Source of the DNA: Micromonospora sp. WMMA1947
GTDB lineage: Bacteria; Actinomycetota; Actinomycetes; Mycobacteriales; Micromonosporaceae
Length of the DNA stretch: 64,000 bases
Assembly: GCF_027497355.1 (NCBI RefSeq)
Contig: NZ_CP114909.1
Coordinates: 6,096,001-6,160,000 of the forward strand
Reading direction: 5' to 3'
Both the position numbers and the translations under genes were made by a program. Below the pieces are notes generated by a model. It saw only the letters and a program-made list of their open reading frames with translations, had not been told where the DNA came from and searched no databases. Numbering within the stretch: the first letter of the stretch is position 1; every line of letters begins with the position of its first letter. Shown here one piece after another: positions 22,085 to 30,434 of this stretch.

Positions 22085-24589
22085 GTGCTCGCCGACCTCC
22101 CGCTCGACCTGCCGGTCCGCCCGGTCCTGCCGGCGCTCGTCGACGCGCTGCGCGAGCGCGGCGCCGCCGTCCTGGTGGCGCCGCCGGGCACCGGCAAGAC
22201 CACCACCGCGCCGCTCGCGGTCGCCGACGCGGTCACCGGCCGCGTGGTGATCGCCCAGCCCCGGCGGGTGGCCGCCCGCGCCGCCGCACACCGGATGGCC
22301 ACCCTGCTCGGCGAGCGGGTCGGCGACCGGATCGGGTACGCGGTTCGCGGCGAGCGCCGGGTCGGCCCGCGTACCCGCGTCGAGGTGGTCACCACCGGTC
22401 TGCTGGTCCGCCGTCTGCACCACGACCCGGAGCTGCCCGGCGTGGACGCGGTAGTGCTCGACGAGTGCCACGAGCGGCACCTCGACGCCGACCTGGCGCT
22501 GGCGTTCAGCGTCGAGGCCCGCGCGACGCTGCGCCCGGACCTGTGGCTGCTGGCGATGTCGGCCACCCCGCGGACGGACCGGTTCGCCGCGCTGCTCGGC
22601 GCCGGCGACCCCGCCCCCGTGGTACGCGCCGAGGCCGCGCTGCATCCGGTCGAGCGGGTGTGGGCGCCGCCGCCGCGCCCGGTGACGCCGCCCGGCGCGG
22701 GCCGGGTCGACCCGGCGCTGCTCGACCACGTGGCCGCCACGGTCCGCCGGGCGCTGCGCGAACGCGACGGTGACGTGCTGGTCTTCCTGCCCGGCGCGGG
22801 CGAGATCGGCGCCGTCGCGCGCCGCCTGGCCGACCTGCGCGAGGTCGCGGTACTGCCCCTGCACGGCCGGCTGCCCGGGCCCGCCCAGGACGCGGCGCTC
22901 ACCCCGGCCGCCGGACGGCGCGTGGTGCTCGCGACGGCGGTGGCGGAGAGCAGCCTGACCGTCCCCGGGGTCCGGGTGGTGGTGGACGCCGGACTGAGCC
23001 GGGTGCCCCGCACCGACCTGGCCCGAGGGCTGGGCGCGCTGGTCACGGTGCCGGTGTCGCGGGCCGGGGCCACCCAGCGGGCCGGCCGGGCCGGGCGGGA
23101 GGCGCCCGGCGCGGTCTACCGCTGCTGGTCGGAGGCGGCACACGAACGGCTCGCCCCGCAGCCCGAACCGGAGATCGCCACCGCCGACCTGACCGGGTTC
23201 GCGCTGGAGCTGGCGGCCTGGGGCACGCCGGACGGCACCGGGCTGGCGCTGCCCGACCCACCGCCACCGGCCGCGCTCACGGTGGCGCGGGAGACGCTGA
23301 CCACGCTCGGCGCGGTGGACCACGACGGCCGGATCACCGCGCGGGGGCGGGCGGTAGCGGCGGCGGGCACACATCCCCGGCTGGCGCGGGCGCTGCTGGA
23401 CGGCGCACCCCGGGTCGGTGCCGACCGGGCCGCCCAGGTGGTGGCGATCCTCGGCGAGGACACGCTGGGCGGGACCGGGGACGACCTGCCCGCCCGCTGG
23501 CGGCGGCTGCGCGACGGCACCGACCCGGCCGCCACCGCGCGCTGGCGCACCGAGGTACGCCGCCTGCGCGCCGCCCTGCCCGCCGACGGCGCCGAGCGGG
23601 AGCGCCTGCCCGACGATCTGGCCGCGGGGCTGCTCGCCGGGCTCGCGTACCCGGAACGGCTGGCCCGGGCGCGGCGGCCGGGCGCGTCCGCGTACCTGAT
23701 GGCCGGCGGCACCGCGGCGGAGCTGGCGCCCGGGTCGGGGCTGGCCGGGTCGGCGTGGCTGGCCGTCGCGGTGGCCGACCGCTCCCCCGGCGCGCCTGCC
23801 GCCCGGGTGCGGCTGGCCGCGCCGATCGACGAGGCGACCGCCCGGGAGGCCGGGGCCGCGCTGCTGGACACCGGGCGGGAGGTGGCCTGGTCCGGCGGGG
23901 ACGTGGTGGCCCGCGAGGTGGTCCGACTCGGCGCTGTCGAGCTGGTCGACCGGCCGCTGACCGCGCCGGAACCGGAGCTGGTCGCGGCGGCGCTGCTGGA
24001 CGGGCTGCGGCAGGAAGGGACGGGACTGCTGCGGTGGACGCCCGAGGCGACCGCGCTGCGCCACCGGCTGGCGTTCTGCCGCCAGGCGCTCGGTGACGAC
24101 TGGCCGGACGTTTCCGACGTGGCCCTGCTCGCCGAAGCGCCGGCCTGGCTCGGCCCGGAGCTGGCCCGCGCCCGGCGCCGGGCCGACCTGCACCGGGTGG
24201 ACGTGACGGCGGCGCTGCGGCGGCTGCTGGACTGGCGGCAGGCGGCGCGGCTGGACGAGCTGGCCCCGGAGCGGGTCGAGGTGCCCAGCGGCTCGCGGAT
24301 CCGGGTGGACTACGCCGACCCGGCCGCCCCGGTGCTGGCGGTCAAGCTGCAGGAGACGTTCGGCTGGCGGGACGTGCCGCGCATCGCCGGCGGGCGGGTG
24401 CCGGTGCTGCTGCACCTGCTCTCCCCCGCGGGACGGCCGGTGGCGGTCACCGCGGACCTGGCGTCGTTCTGGCGCACCGGCTATCCGCAGGTGCGCTCGG
24501 AGTTGCGCGGACGCTACCCGCGCCATCCCTGGCCGGAGGACCCGACCACGGCCGAGCCGACCCGGAGGGCTGCGCCGCGCCGGCGGTGA
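22085..24589 (+). CDS. hrpB: ATP-dependent helicase HrpB
   Basis: This 834-residue DEAH-family helicase has Walker A GTGKT (35-39), QPRR motif Ia, DECH box (126-129), SATP motif III, the motif V/VI regions TAVAESSLTVPGV and QRAGRAGREAPG, and the HrpB-specific C-terminal extension ending in WPEDPTTAEPTRRA. It is full length for HrpB. The frame is open to 22013, but GTG 22085 (VLADLPLDLPV) gives the standard N-terminus. The role in bacteria is poorly known; RNA or DNA unwinding is expected. It stops four bases from the convergent PP2C gene. Confidence 0.9.
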   Translation: MLADLPLDLPVRPVLPALVDALRERGAAVLVAPPGTGKTTTAPLAVADAVTGRVVIAQPRRVAARAAAHRMATLLGERVGDRIGYAVRGERRVGPRTRVEVVTTGLLVRRLHHDPELPGVDAVVLDECHERHLDADLALAFSVEARATLRPDLWLLAMSATPRTDRFAALLGAGDPAPVVRAEAALHPVERVWAPPPRPVTPPGAGRVDPALLDHVAATVRRALRERDGDVLVFLPGAGEIGAVARRLADLREVAVLPLHGRLPGPAQDAALTPAAGRRVVLATAVAESSLTVPGVRVVVDAGLSRVPRTDLARGLGALVTVPVSRAGATQRAGRAGREAPGAVYRCWSEAAHERLAPQPEPEIATADLTGFALELAAWGTPDGTGLALPDPPPPAALTVARETLTTLGAVDHDGRITARGRAVAAAGTHPRLARALLDGAPRVGADRAAQVVAILGEDTLGGTGDDLPARWRRLRDGTDPAATARWRTEVRRLRAALPADGAERERLPDDLAAGLLAGLAYPERLARARRPGASAYLMAGGTAAELAPGSGLAGSAWLAVAVADRSPGAPAARVRLAAPIDEATAREAGAALLDTGREVAWSGGDVVAREVVRLGAVELVDRPLTAPEPELVAAALLDGLRQEGTGLLRWTPEATALRHRLAFCRQALGDDWPDVSDVALLAEAPAWLGPELARARRRADLHRVDVTAALRRLLDWRQAARLDELAPERVEVPSGSRIRVDYADPAAPVLAVKLQETFGWRDVPRIAGGRVPVLLHLLSPAGRPVAVTADLASFWRTGYPQVRSELRGRYPRHPWPEDPTTAEPTRRAAPRRR

Positions 24590-24592
24590 GGG

Positions 24593-25318
24593 CTACTCCT
24601 CGACGACGTCGGCGATCACGACGGTGATGTTGTCCGGGCCGCCGGCGCGCAACGCCAGGTCGATCAGCCGGGCCGCGCAGGCGTCGCGTTCCGGCTGCTC
24701 GCTGAGCACCTCGGTGAGCGTGTCGGCGCGGACCACGTTGGAGAGGCCGTCGCTGCACAGCAGCCAGCGGTCGCCGGCCCGGGGCACCATCGTGGCGTAC
24801 GACGGCGACACCTCGTCGCCCTGCAACGCCTGGGTCACCACCGCCCGCCGGGGGTGGCTGCTGGCCTGCTCGGCGGTGATGACGCCCTGGTCGACGAGCA
24901 TCTGCACGAACGTGTCGTCGCGGGTGACCTGCTTGAGCACGCCCTCGCGGTAGAGGTAGGCCCGGGAGTCGCCGACGTGCGCCAGCGCGAGGCAGCTGCC
25001 GGTGCGGGCGAACAGCAGCGCGGTGAGCGTGGTGCCCATGCCCTGGCGTTCCGGGTCCTCCTCGACGGCCCGGCGGATCTGCGCGGTGGCCACTTCGATC
25101 CCGCCCTGGAGCGCGGCGACGAGCGCGTGTTCCGGCGTCTCCACGTCCAGCGGGGCGATCGCGTCGATGGCGATGCGGCTGGCCAGGTCGCCGGCCGCCA
25201 TGCCGCCCATGCCGTCGGCGACCGCGACCAGCCAGGCACCCGCGTGCTGCGCGTCCTGGTTACCGCTGCGGATCAGCCCACGGTCGCTCGCTCCGACGGA
25301 ACGAAGCTTCAGGGTCAT
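24593..25318 (-). CDS. PP2C-type Ser/Thr protein phosphatase
   Basis: This 241-residue PppA/Stp-like phosphatase has all metal-binding motifs: SVGASDRGLIRSGNQDA, LVAVADGMGGMAAG, GTTLTALL, LAHVGDSRAYLYR, LLCSDGLSNVV and the final GGPDNITVVIADV. It is cytosolic and reverses Ser/Thr phosphorylation using Mn2+/Mg2+. No kinase gene is adjacent. ATG 25318 starts the usual fold directly. It is divergent from the cellulase gene with a 213-base gap. Confidence 0.9.
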   Translation of the reverse strand: MTLKLRSVGASDRGLIRSGNQDAQHAGAWLVAVADGMGGMAAGDLASRIAIDAIAPLDVETPEHALVAALQGGIEVATAQIRRAVEEDPERQGMGTTLTALLFARTGSCLALAHVGDSRAYLYREGVLKQVTRDDTFVQMLVDQGVITAEQASSHPRRAVVTQALQGDEVSPSYATMVPRAGDRWLLCSDGLSNVVRADTLTEVLSEQPERDACAARLIDLALRAGGPDNITVVIADVVEE

Positions 25319-25433
25319 GGGTCGCAGCCTGCCAGGTCGAGGGCTCGGATGTCTCTAGGAGATCACTGACATCGTACGTGGCGCGCCGAACCGCACCGCG
25401 CGAGGGCGCGCGTGCCCCATCGGGCCGGATCGA

Positions 25434-25487
25434 TTGACAGCGGCGGAACGCGGTGGAAACATCGGGCTGATATTGGGAGCGCTCCCA
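25434..25487 (+). promoter_or_regulatory. Cellulase promoter with CebR-type operator
   Basis: A -35 TTGACA (25434-25439), 17-base spacer and AAACAT (25457-25462) form a plausible promoter. Just downstream is the perfect 14-base palindrome TGGGAGCGCTCCCA (25474-25487), the binding site known for the LacI-type regulators CebR/CelR of cellulolytic actinomycetes, which release it when cello-oligosaccharides are present. Its place just after the expected transcription start fits repression. Confidence 0.85.
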
Positions 25488-25531
25488 GTTCCCGGTCTCC
25501 CCCACCACCCCCGAGCACGGAAGGAACCTCC

Positions 25532-28138
25532 GTGACCCGATCCCGTCGTCGGCTCGCCGCACTCGCGGCCACCACGCTGGCGCTCACCGGCCTCACCGCC
25601 GGCCCGGCGAGCGCCGAGGTGCCGCCGGACGCCCCCGAACAACTTCGAAACGGCGACTTCAGCGCCGGCGTCTCCCCCTGGTTCTCCTACGGCACCGGCG
25701 ACCTCGCGGTCGTCGACGGCCGCCTCTGCACCTCCGTCGCGGCGGGCACCGCCAACCCGTGGGACGCCGGCATCGGCCAGGACGCGGTGCCGCTGACCCA
25801 GGGCGCCGAGTACGAACTGTCCTTCGACGTCTCCGCGACCCCCGGCGCCCCCCTCAAGGCGGTGCTCCAGCTCGGCAGCGCCCCCTACACCACGTACGCC
25901 AGCGTCGACGCCACAGCCACCGGCACCGCGCAGCGCGTCACCACCACGTTCACCTCACCGGCCGACAACCCCACCGCCCAGCTGATCTTCCAGATCGGCG
26001 GCAGCGCCCAGGCGCAGACGTTCTGCCTGGACAACGTGTCGCTGCGCGGCGGGGAGCCGGCACCTCCGTACGAGCCGGACACCGGTCCCCGGGTCCGGGT
26101 CAACCAGGTCGGCTACCTGCCCGGCGGGCCGAAGCACGCCACCGTGGTCACCGAGGCCACCGACGCGCTGCCGTGGCAGCTGAAGGCGGCCGGCGGCACC
26201 GTGGTGGCCAGCGGCGAGACCACGCCGCGCGGCACCGACGCCGCCTCGGCGCAGAACGTGCAGACGGTCGACTTCTCCGCGTACCGCACGCCGGGCACCG
26301 GCTACACGCTGACCGTGGACGGCGAGACCAGCCACCCGTTCGACATCTCCGGCGCGCTCTACGACCGGCTGCGCTCCGACTCGCTGCAGTTCTTCTACGC
26401 CCAGCGCAGCGGCATCGAGATCGACGGCGACCTGATCGGCGAGGAGTACGCCCGCCCGGCCGGCCACCTCGGCGTCGCGCCCAACCAGGGTGACACCGAC
26501 GTGCCGTGCAAGGCCGGCGTCTGCGACTACTCGCTGGACGTACGCGGCGGCTGGTACGACGCGGGCGACCACGGCAAGTACGTCGTCAACGGCGGCATCG
26601 CCACCTACCAGCTCCTGAGCACGTTCGAGCGGACCAAGACCGCCGAGACCGCCGACGGCGGCGCCGCCCTGGGCGACTCCACGCTGCGGCTGCCCGAGCG
26701 CGGCAACGACGTGCCGGACGTGCTCGACGAGGCGCGCTGGGAGCTGGAGTTCCTGCTGCGTATGCAGGTGCCCGCGGGCAAGCCGCTGGCCGGGATGGTC
26801 CACCACAAGATCCACGACCGGAACTGGACCGGCCTGCCGCTGCAGCCCGAGGACGACCCGGAGCCGCGTGAGCTGCACGCGCCGTCCACCGCCGCCACGC
26901 TGAACCTGGCCGCCGTCGCCGCGCAGTGCCAGCGGCTGTACGCCCCGTACGACGCCGCGTTCGCCGCGCGCTGCGGCACCGCCGCGAAGACCGCGTACGC
27001 GGCGGCCAAGGCGAACCCGGCGATCTATGCCCCGGCCAGCGACAGCACCGGCGGCGGCGCGTACGACGACACCAACGTCAGCGACGAGTTCTACTGGGCC
27101 GCGGCCGAGCTGTGGCTGACCACCGGCGACAAGGCGTACCTGGCCGACGTCACCGGCTCGCCGCTGCACACCGCCGACGTGTTCGCCCCGAACGGCGCGT
27201 TCGGCTGGCAGAGCGTCGCCGCGCTGGGCCGCATGGACCTGGCCACCGTGCCGAACACGCTGCCGGCCGCGGAGAAGACCCGCATCCGCGAGTCGATCAC
27301 CGCCGCCGCCGACAGCTACCTGGCCACGATCGCCGGCCAGGCGTACGGGCTGCCGTTCCCGGGCAGCGCCGACGCGTACGTCTGGGGCAGCAACAGCAAC
27401 CTGGTGAACAACGCGATCGTGCTGGCCACCGCGTTCGACCTGAGCCGGGACGCGAAGTACCGGGACGGCGCGGTGCAGGCCGCCGACTACCTGTTCGGCC
27501 GCAACGCGCTGAACATGTCGTACGTGACCGGGTGGGGCGAGCAGCACGCCCGCAACCAGCACAGCCGGATCTTCGGCCACCAGCTGAACCCGGACCTGCC
27601 GCGCCCGCCGGCCGGTTCGCTCGCCGGTGGTCCGAACGCCGCCCTGCAGGACCCGTTCGCGGCGAGCCTGCTCGCCGGGTGCGCGCCGATGTTCTGCTTC
27701 GTCGACGACATCAACTCGTACGCGACGAACGAGGTGGCGATCAACTGGAACTCGGCGCTGGCCTGGCTCGCGTCGTTCCTGGCCGACCAGGGTGACGCGG
27801 GCGCGGTCCCGGCGCCGTCCTGTGCGGTCACCTACACCACGCACGGGAGCTGGCCGTCCGGCTTCACCACCCAGGTGACGGTGCGCAACACCGGCACCAC
27901 GGCGGTGAACGGGTGGAGCCTGCGCTGGGCGTTCCTCGGCGACCAGAAGGTGGACCACGCGTGGTCGGCGCAGCTCGGCCAGAGCGGCGCCACCGTCACC
28001 GCGAAGAACATGTCCTGGAACGCGAAGCTGGCGCCGGGCGCGTCCACCACGTTCGGCTTCAACGGCACCGCCTCCCGGTTCCCCAACCCGGATCCGGGGC
28101 TGGTCACCCTGAACGGCAAGGCCTGCACGGTCTCCTGA
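25532..28138 (+). CDS. Secreted glycoside hydrolase family 9 cellulase with carbohydrate-binding domains
   Basis: This 868-residue exoenzyme has a signal peptide (1-28, RSRRRLAALAATTLALTG, cleavage after PASA), a CBM4/9-type sandwich (about 32-175), a GH9 Ig-like domain (about 185-270), the GH9 catalytic domain (about 275-755; WYDAGDHGKYV with D343/D346, the later WGEQHARNQHSR, and acid E734 in NEVAINWNSALAW) and a C-terminal CBM2 (about 764-868). It cleaves beta-1,4-glucan outside the cell. GTG 25532 follows GGAAGGA. The perfect CebR-type box upstream predicts cellobiose induction and glucose-linked repression. Confidence 0.93.
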   Translation: MTRSRRRLAALAATTLALTGLTAGPASAEVPPDAPEQLRNGDFSAGVSPWFSYGTGDLAVVDGRLCTSVAAGTANPWDAGIGQDAVPLTQGAEYELSFDVSATPGAPLKAVLQLGSAPYTTYASVDATATGTAQRVTTTFTSPADNPTAQLIFQIGGSAQAQTFCLDNVSLRGGEPAPPYEPDTGPRVRVNQVGYLPGGPKHATVVTEATDALPWQLKAAGGTVVASGETTPRGTDAASAQNVQTVDFSAYRTPGTGYTLTVDGETSHPFDISGALYDRLRSDSLQFFYAQRSGIEIDGDLIGEEYARPAGHLGVAPNQGDTDVPCKAGVCDYSLDVRGGWYDAGDHGKYVVNGGIATYQLLSTFERTKTAETADGGAALGDSTLRLPERGNDVPDVLDEARWELEFLLRMQVPAGKPLAGMVHHKIHDRNWTGLPLQPEDDPEPRELHAPSTAATLNLAAVAAQCQRLYAPYDAAFAARCGTAAKTAYAAAKANPAIYAPASDSTGGGAYDDTNVSDEFYWAAAELWLTTGDKAYLADVTGSPLHTADVFAPNGAFGWQSVAALGRMDLATVPNTLPAAEKTRIRESITAAADSYLATIAGQAYGLPFPGSADAYVWGSNSNLVNNAIVLATAFDLSRDAKYRDGAVQAADYLFGRNALNMSYVTGWGEQHARNQHSRIFGHQLNPDLPRPPAGSLAGGPNAALQDPFAASLLAGCAPMFCFVDDINSYATNEVAINWNSALAWLASFLADQGDAGAVPAPSCAVTYTTHGSWPSGFTTQVTVRNTGTTAVNGWSLRWAFLGDQKVDHAWSAQLGQSGATVTAKNMSWNAKLAPGASTTFGFNGTASRFPNPDPGLVTLNGKACTVS

Positions 28139-28152
28139 CCGAGCTGACCGGG

Positions 28153-28188
28153 CGCCATCGCAGGACCGGGTACGGTCCTGCGATGGCG
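28153..28188 (+). promoter_or_regulatory. Perfect hairpin spanning the start of the SMR gene
   Basis: Arms CGCCATCGCAGGACC and its exact inverse (15 bp, 6-base loop) lie 14 bases after the cellulase stop. The right arm contains the ATG (28183) of the next gene, and TACGGT (28171-28176), a -10 box six bases before that ATG, lies across the loop and right arm. It can end cellulase transcription, and read-through RNA would have its start codon paired, while a leaderless transcript would not. Confidence 0.7.
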
Positions 28189-28503
28189 TACCTGTTCCTG
28201 CTCGGCGCGATCACCGCCGAGGTGATCGGCACCAGTCTGCTCAAGGCCACCGACGGCTTCACCCGCCTCTGGCCGACGCTCGGCCTCGCCGTGGCGTACC
28301 TGTCCGCGTTCGGGCTGCTCTCGCTGGCCGTGAAGGACATCCCGGTCGGTGTCGCGTACGCGGTCTGGTCCGGCCTCGGCACCGCCGCCATCATGGCAAT
28401 CGGCGCGGCGTTCCTCGGTGAGCCGCTGAGCGTGACGAAGGTGGTCGGGGCGGGACTGGTCATCGCCGGGGTGGTGGTGCTCAACCTCGGCGGCGCGCAC
28501 TGA
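28183..28503 (+). CDS. Small multidrug resistance (SMR/EmrE-type) efflux protein
   Basis: This 106-residue protein has four membrane helices and the essential membrane glutamate in ITAEVIGTSLLK (E13), plus the VAYAVWSGLGTAAI and LGEPLSVTKVVGAGLVIAGVVVLNL signatures. SMR proteins exchange H+ for cationic or guanidinium compounds as dimers. There is only one SMR gene here, so it is a homodimer or dual-topology type. The start codon sits in a perfect hairpin, and a leaderless -10 is placed six bases upstream. Confidence 0.9.
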   Translation: MAYLFLLGAITAEVIGTSLLKATDGFTRLWPTLGLAVAYLSAFGLLSLAVKDIPVGVAYAVWSGLGTAAIMAIGAAFLGEPLSVTKVVGAGLVIAGVVVLNLGGAH

Positions 28504-28515
28504 GCACGGCCCGGC

Positions 28516-29046
28516 TCAGGCCGGCAGCCCCGCCGCGCGCAGCAGCCGGAGCTGCCCGATCTCGGCCACGTTCTTCATCAGCTCGGCGTTCACCCACGCG
28601 GCCAGGTCCGCGACGGTGAACCCCGCGTCGGAGGGCCAGGGGTACGCGGACGGCCGGTCCAGGTCGTCAGCGGTCAGCGCGTCCAGCGCGCCCGCCCACT
28701 CCGTCCGCAGCTCCCGCAGCCAGGCGAGCGTGTCGTCCCCCGGCCCGGGCCAGCGGATATCGTCGCGTTCCCGCGCCGGCCGCTGCCGCACGTGGTCGGC
28801 GGCGACCGACCACCACCAGCCGATGTGCCAGGTGAGCCAGGCGATCGTGGGCACCGGCACCGGATCCGGCTCGGTGTCGGCCCAGTCCGGGCTCCACCCG
28901 CCCGCCGGGTCCCGGCGCATCGTCCAGCAGAGTGCGGCCGGCTCCCAGAGGAAGTCCGCCGGCTCCAGCCGGTCGAGGTGGTACTCGGCAAGCGCCCAGG
29001 TCAGGTCGAACTGCCGGCGCAGCAGGGCGGTCACGGAGGCGGGCAC
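28516..29046 (-). CDS. DinB family protein
   Basis: This 176-residue four-helix protein is of the DinB/DfsB type: an N-terminal LLRRQFDLTWALAEYHLDRLEP, the metal-site helix IAWLTWHIGWWWSVAADH (His at about 95), and a C-terminal FTVADLAAWVNAELMKNVAEIGQLRLL. Such proteins are metal-dependent thiol-linked transferases or of unknown function. Here the three-histidine metal site is incomplete by eye (one clear H plus H at about 103). GTG 29046 is used. Its stop is convergent with the SMR gene. Confidence 0.72.
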   Translation of the reverse strand: MPASVTALLRRQFDLTWALAEYHLDRLEPADFLWEPAALCWTMRRDPAGGWSPDWADTEPDPVPVPTIAWLTWHIGWWWSVAADHVRQRPARERDDIRWPGPGDDTLAWLRELRTEWAGALDALTADDLDRPSAYPWPSDAGFTVADLAAWVNAELMKNVAEIGQLRLLRAAGLPA

Positions 29047-29142
29047 CGCGCGATCGTGGCACGGCAGACGCCCCCGGTCGACCGGTTAAGCGCCCTTCCC
29101 GAAGCGGCGTGTCGCCCCGGAACAGAAGAGTTGTCCCTCCAG

Positions 29143-29184
29143 CGTTATGCCCCTGAGTCATACTTATGACTGAGAGGCATAACG
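29143..29184. repeat. 42-bp near-perfect palindrome before unknown gene
   Basis: Two 20-base arms, CGTTATGCCCCTGAGTCATA and TATGACTGAGAGGCATAACG, differ at two positions and are separated by 2 bases. AT-rich compared with the neighbourhood. It fills the middle of a 227-base gap, so it may be an operator, a recombination site or a short mobile palindrome. Confidence 0.75.
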
Positions 29185-29273
29185 TTCAGAAGCTTGTCCT
29201 TCCCGAGGGCTGCCGGCCGCGCTCACCCGGCTTGCCGAAAACCCGGTGGACTCGTACAGGCACGTGCGCGACC

Positions 29274-30194
29274 GTGACCTTCGTGGGCGGCGACGCGGAA
29301 CGTCGGGTGTGGGCGGCAATGCCGCCCGGCAGCCGCGATGCGTTGGCTGCGCTCCCGGCGGCGGACCTGCGAACGCTGCTTCTCGGCGTCGCCCGGGACC
29401 GCGCCGGGGCCGTCCGTCCGGCGCAGGTGCTGCGGCGCTGGAATGAGGACCGCTTCGTCCGGCCGTCCGCTGCCGACCCGCGTGTGCTGTCCCGCTTGGA
29501 GGGTCGGATCTGGGCGCTGTTGCCGCCGGATGCGGCAGGGGTGGAGTTGTCGCCGGTGGCGCCACTCGGCACCTGCGCCGCCGTCGCACCGGTCAGCCAG
29601 CACCGGATCGTCTCCACGATGCGCGGCACGGAGGTGGTCAGCGACCCGACGAACGCCTTGGCGGTGGAGGCAGCGGCGCGCCGCAGCCAGGCCGACGAGG
29701 TGCACCTGGCCGCGATGCACCGGGTGCTGCGGGCACAGGACTTCGGTCCTGACGCGTCCACCCACTTCCGGCTCTGCGCGCTGGTCTCCACCACACGGGA
29801 CACCGGTTCGGGGCGCACCGAGGCCCGACTGCTTCTGCGGCATCTCACCTTCTGGCGCACCGTGCTGACCGAGCTGGCTCCGGCGGCCGCACCGCGGTTG
29901 CACGTCACGGCCCTGGACCCGATCGTCGGCGAACGGCTCCACGACACCGTCCGGCCCGCGTTCGGCGACAGCCTTGTTCCCCTGCACGACGAGCCGGAGC
30001 GAAAACGCGGTCGCGGCTACTACCGGGGCGCCGCGCTGCGCGTCTCGCTGCACGACGACAAGCGGGATGTCGGTGACGGCGGCTTCACCGACTGGACCGC
30101 CCGACTGCTCGGCGACGCCAAGGAGCGCTGCCTGATCTCCTGCCTGGCGACCGAACGCCTCGCCGACTTGACACCTTGGTCCGACGGACGCTGA
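29274..30194 (+). CDS. Hypothetical protein, unknown family
   Basis: This 306-residue protein (VTFVGGDAERRVWAAMPPGSRDALAALPAADL...) is arginine- and alanine-rich. A central segment, APLGTCAAVAPVSQHRIVSTMRG then EVVSDPTNALAVEAAARR, looks like a conserved core; later GYYRGAALRVSLHD appears. There is no signal peptide or membrane helix. The frame is open back to 29166, but codons 29166-29273 lack third-position GC bias and run through a palindrome, so GTG 29274 is preferred. I do not recognise it. The central motif faintly recalls class II synthetase-like folds, which is speculation. Confidence 0.6.
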   Translation: MTFVGGDAERRVWAAMPPGSRDALAALPAADLRTLLLGVARDRAGAVRPAQVLRRWNEDRFVRPSAADPRVLSRLEGRIWALLPPDAAGVELSPVAPLGTCAAVAPVSQHRIVSTMRGTEVVSDPTNALAVEAAARRSQADEVHLAAMHRVLRAQDFGPDASTHFRLCALVSTTRDTGSGRTEARLLLRHLTFWRTVLTELAPAAAPRLHVTALDPIVGERLHDTVRPAFGDSLVPLHDEPERKRGRGYYRGAALRVSLHDDKRDVGDGGFTDWTARLLGDAKERCLISCLATERLADLTPWSDGR

Positions 30195-30278
30195 ACGGCG
30201 CGCTCACCGGAGCGCGGGGATTGATCCGCGGGGTGAGCGGCATCGCTTTGTCCAGGGCACCGCGACAGCCGACCCGCG

Positions 30279-30355
30279 CCTAGCGTCGACCTCATGGCCC
30301 CGGCCGGACCCCGCTGATGGGCCGGCCGGGCGCTCTACCTGGCCCGGAACGTGGG
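30279..30355 (+). pseudogene. Decayed copy of the MFS gene's promoter, leader and start
   Basis: Bases 30279-30321 match 31121-31163 at 41 of 43 positions, including the -10 box TAGCGT, the seven-codon leader MAPAGPR and the TGATG overlap. After ATGGG about 89 bases are missing, then GCGCTCTACCTG...CGTGGG (30330-30355) matches 31261-31286 with two changes. The deletion shifts the frame. The open frame from 30317 (133 codons) therefore looks like a remnant and not a gene. Confidence 0.7.
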
Positions 30356-30434
30356 ACTGGCTCGTACGCGACGGACGGGGTGGCGATCAACCGGAACGTG
30401 GCACTGCCCCGATGCCCGGTCGACGGTCAACCGC

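Noticed and set aside
21089..24526. Very long open frame (over 1100 codons) on the minus strand opposite the sigma factor and hrpB
   Set aside because: It is a mirror of genuine coding in high-GC DNA; its protein is a low-complexity R/G/A/H/Q mixture with no domains, and both opposing genes have clear motifs.
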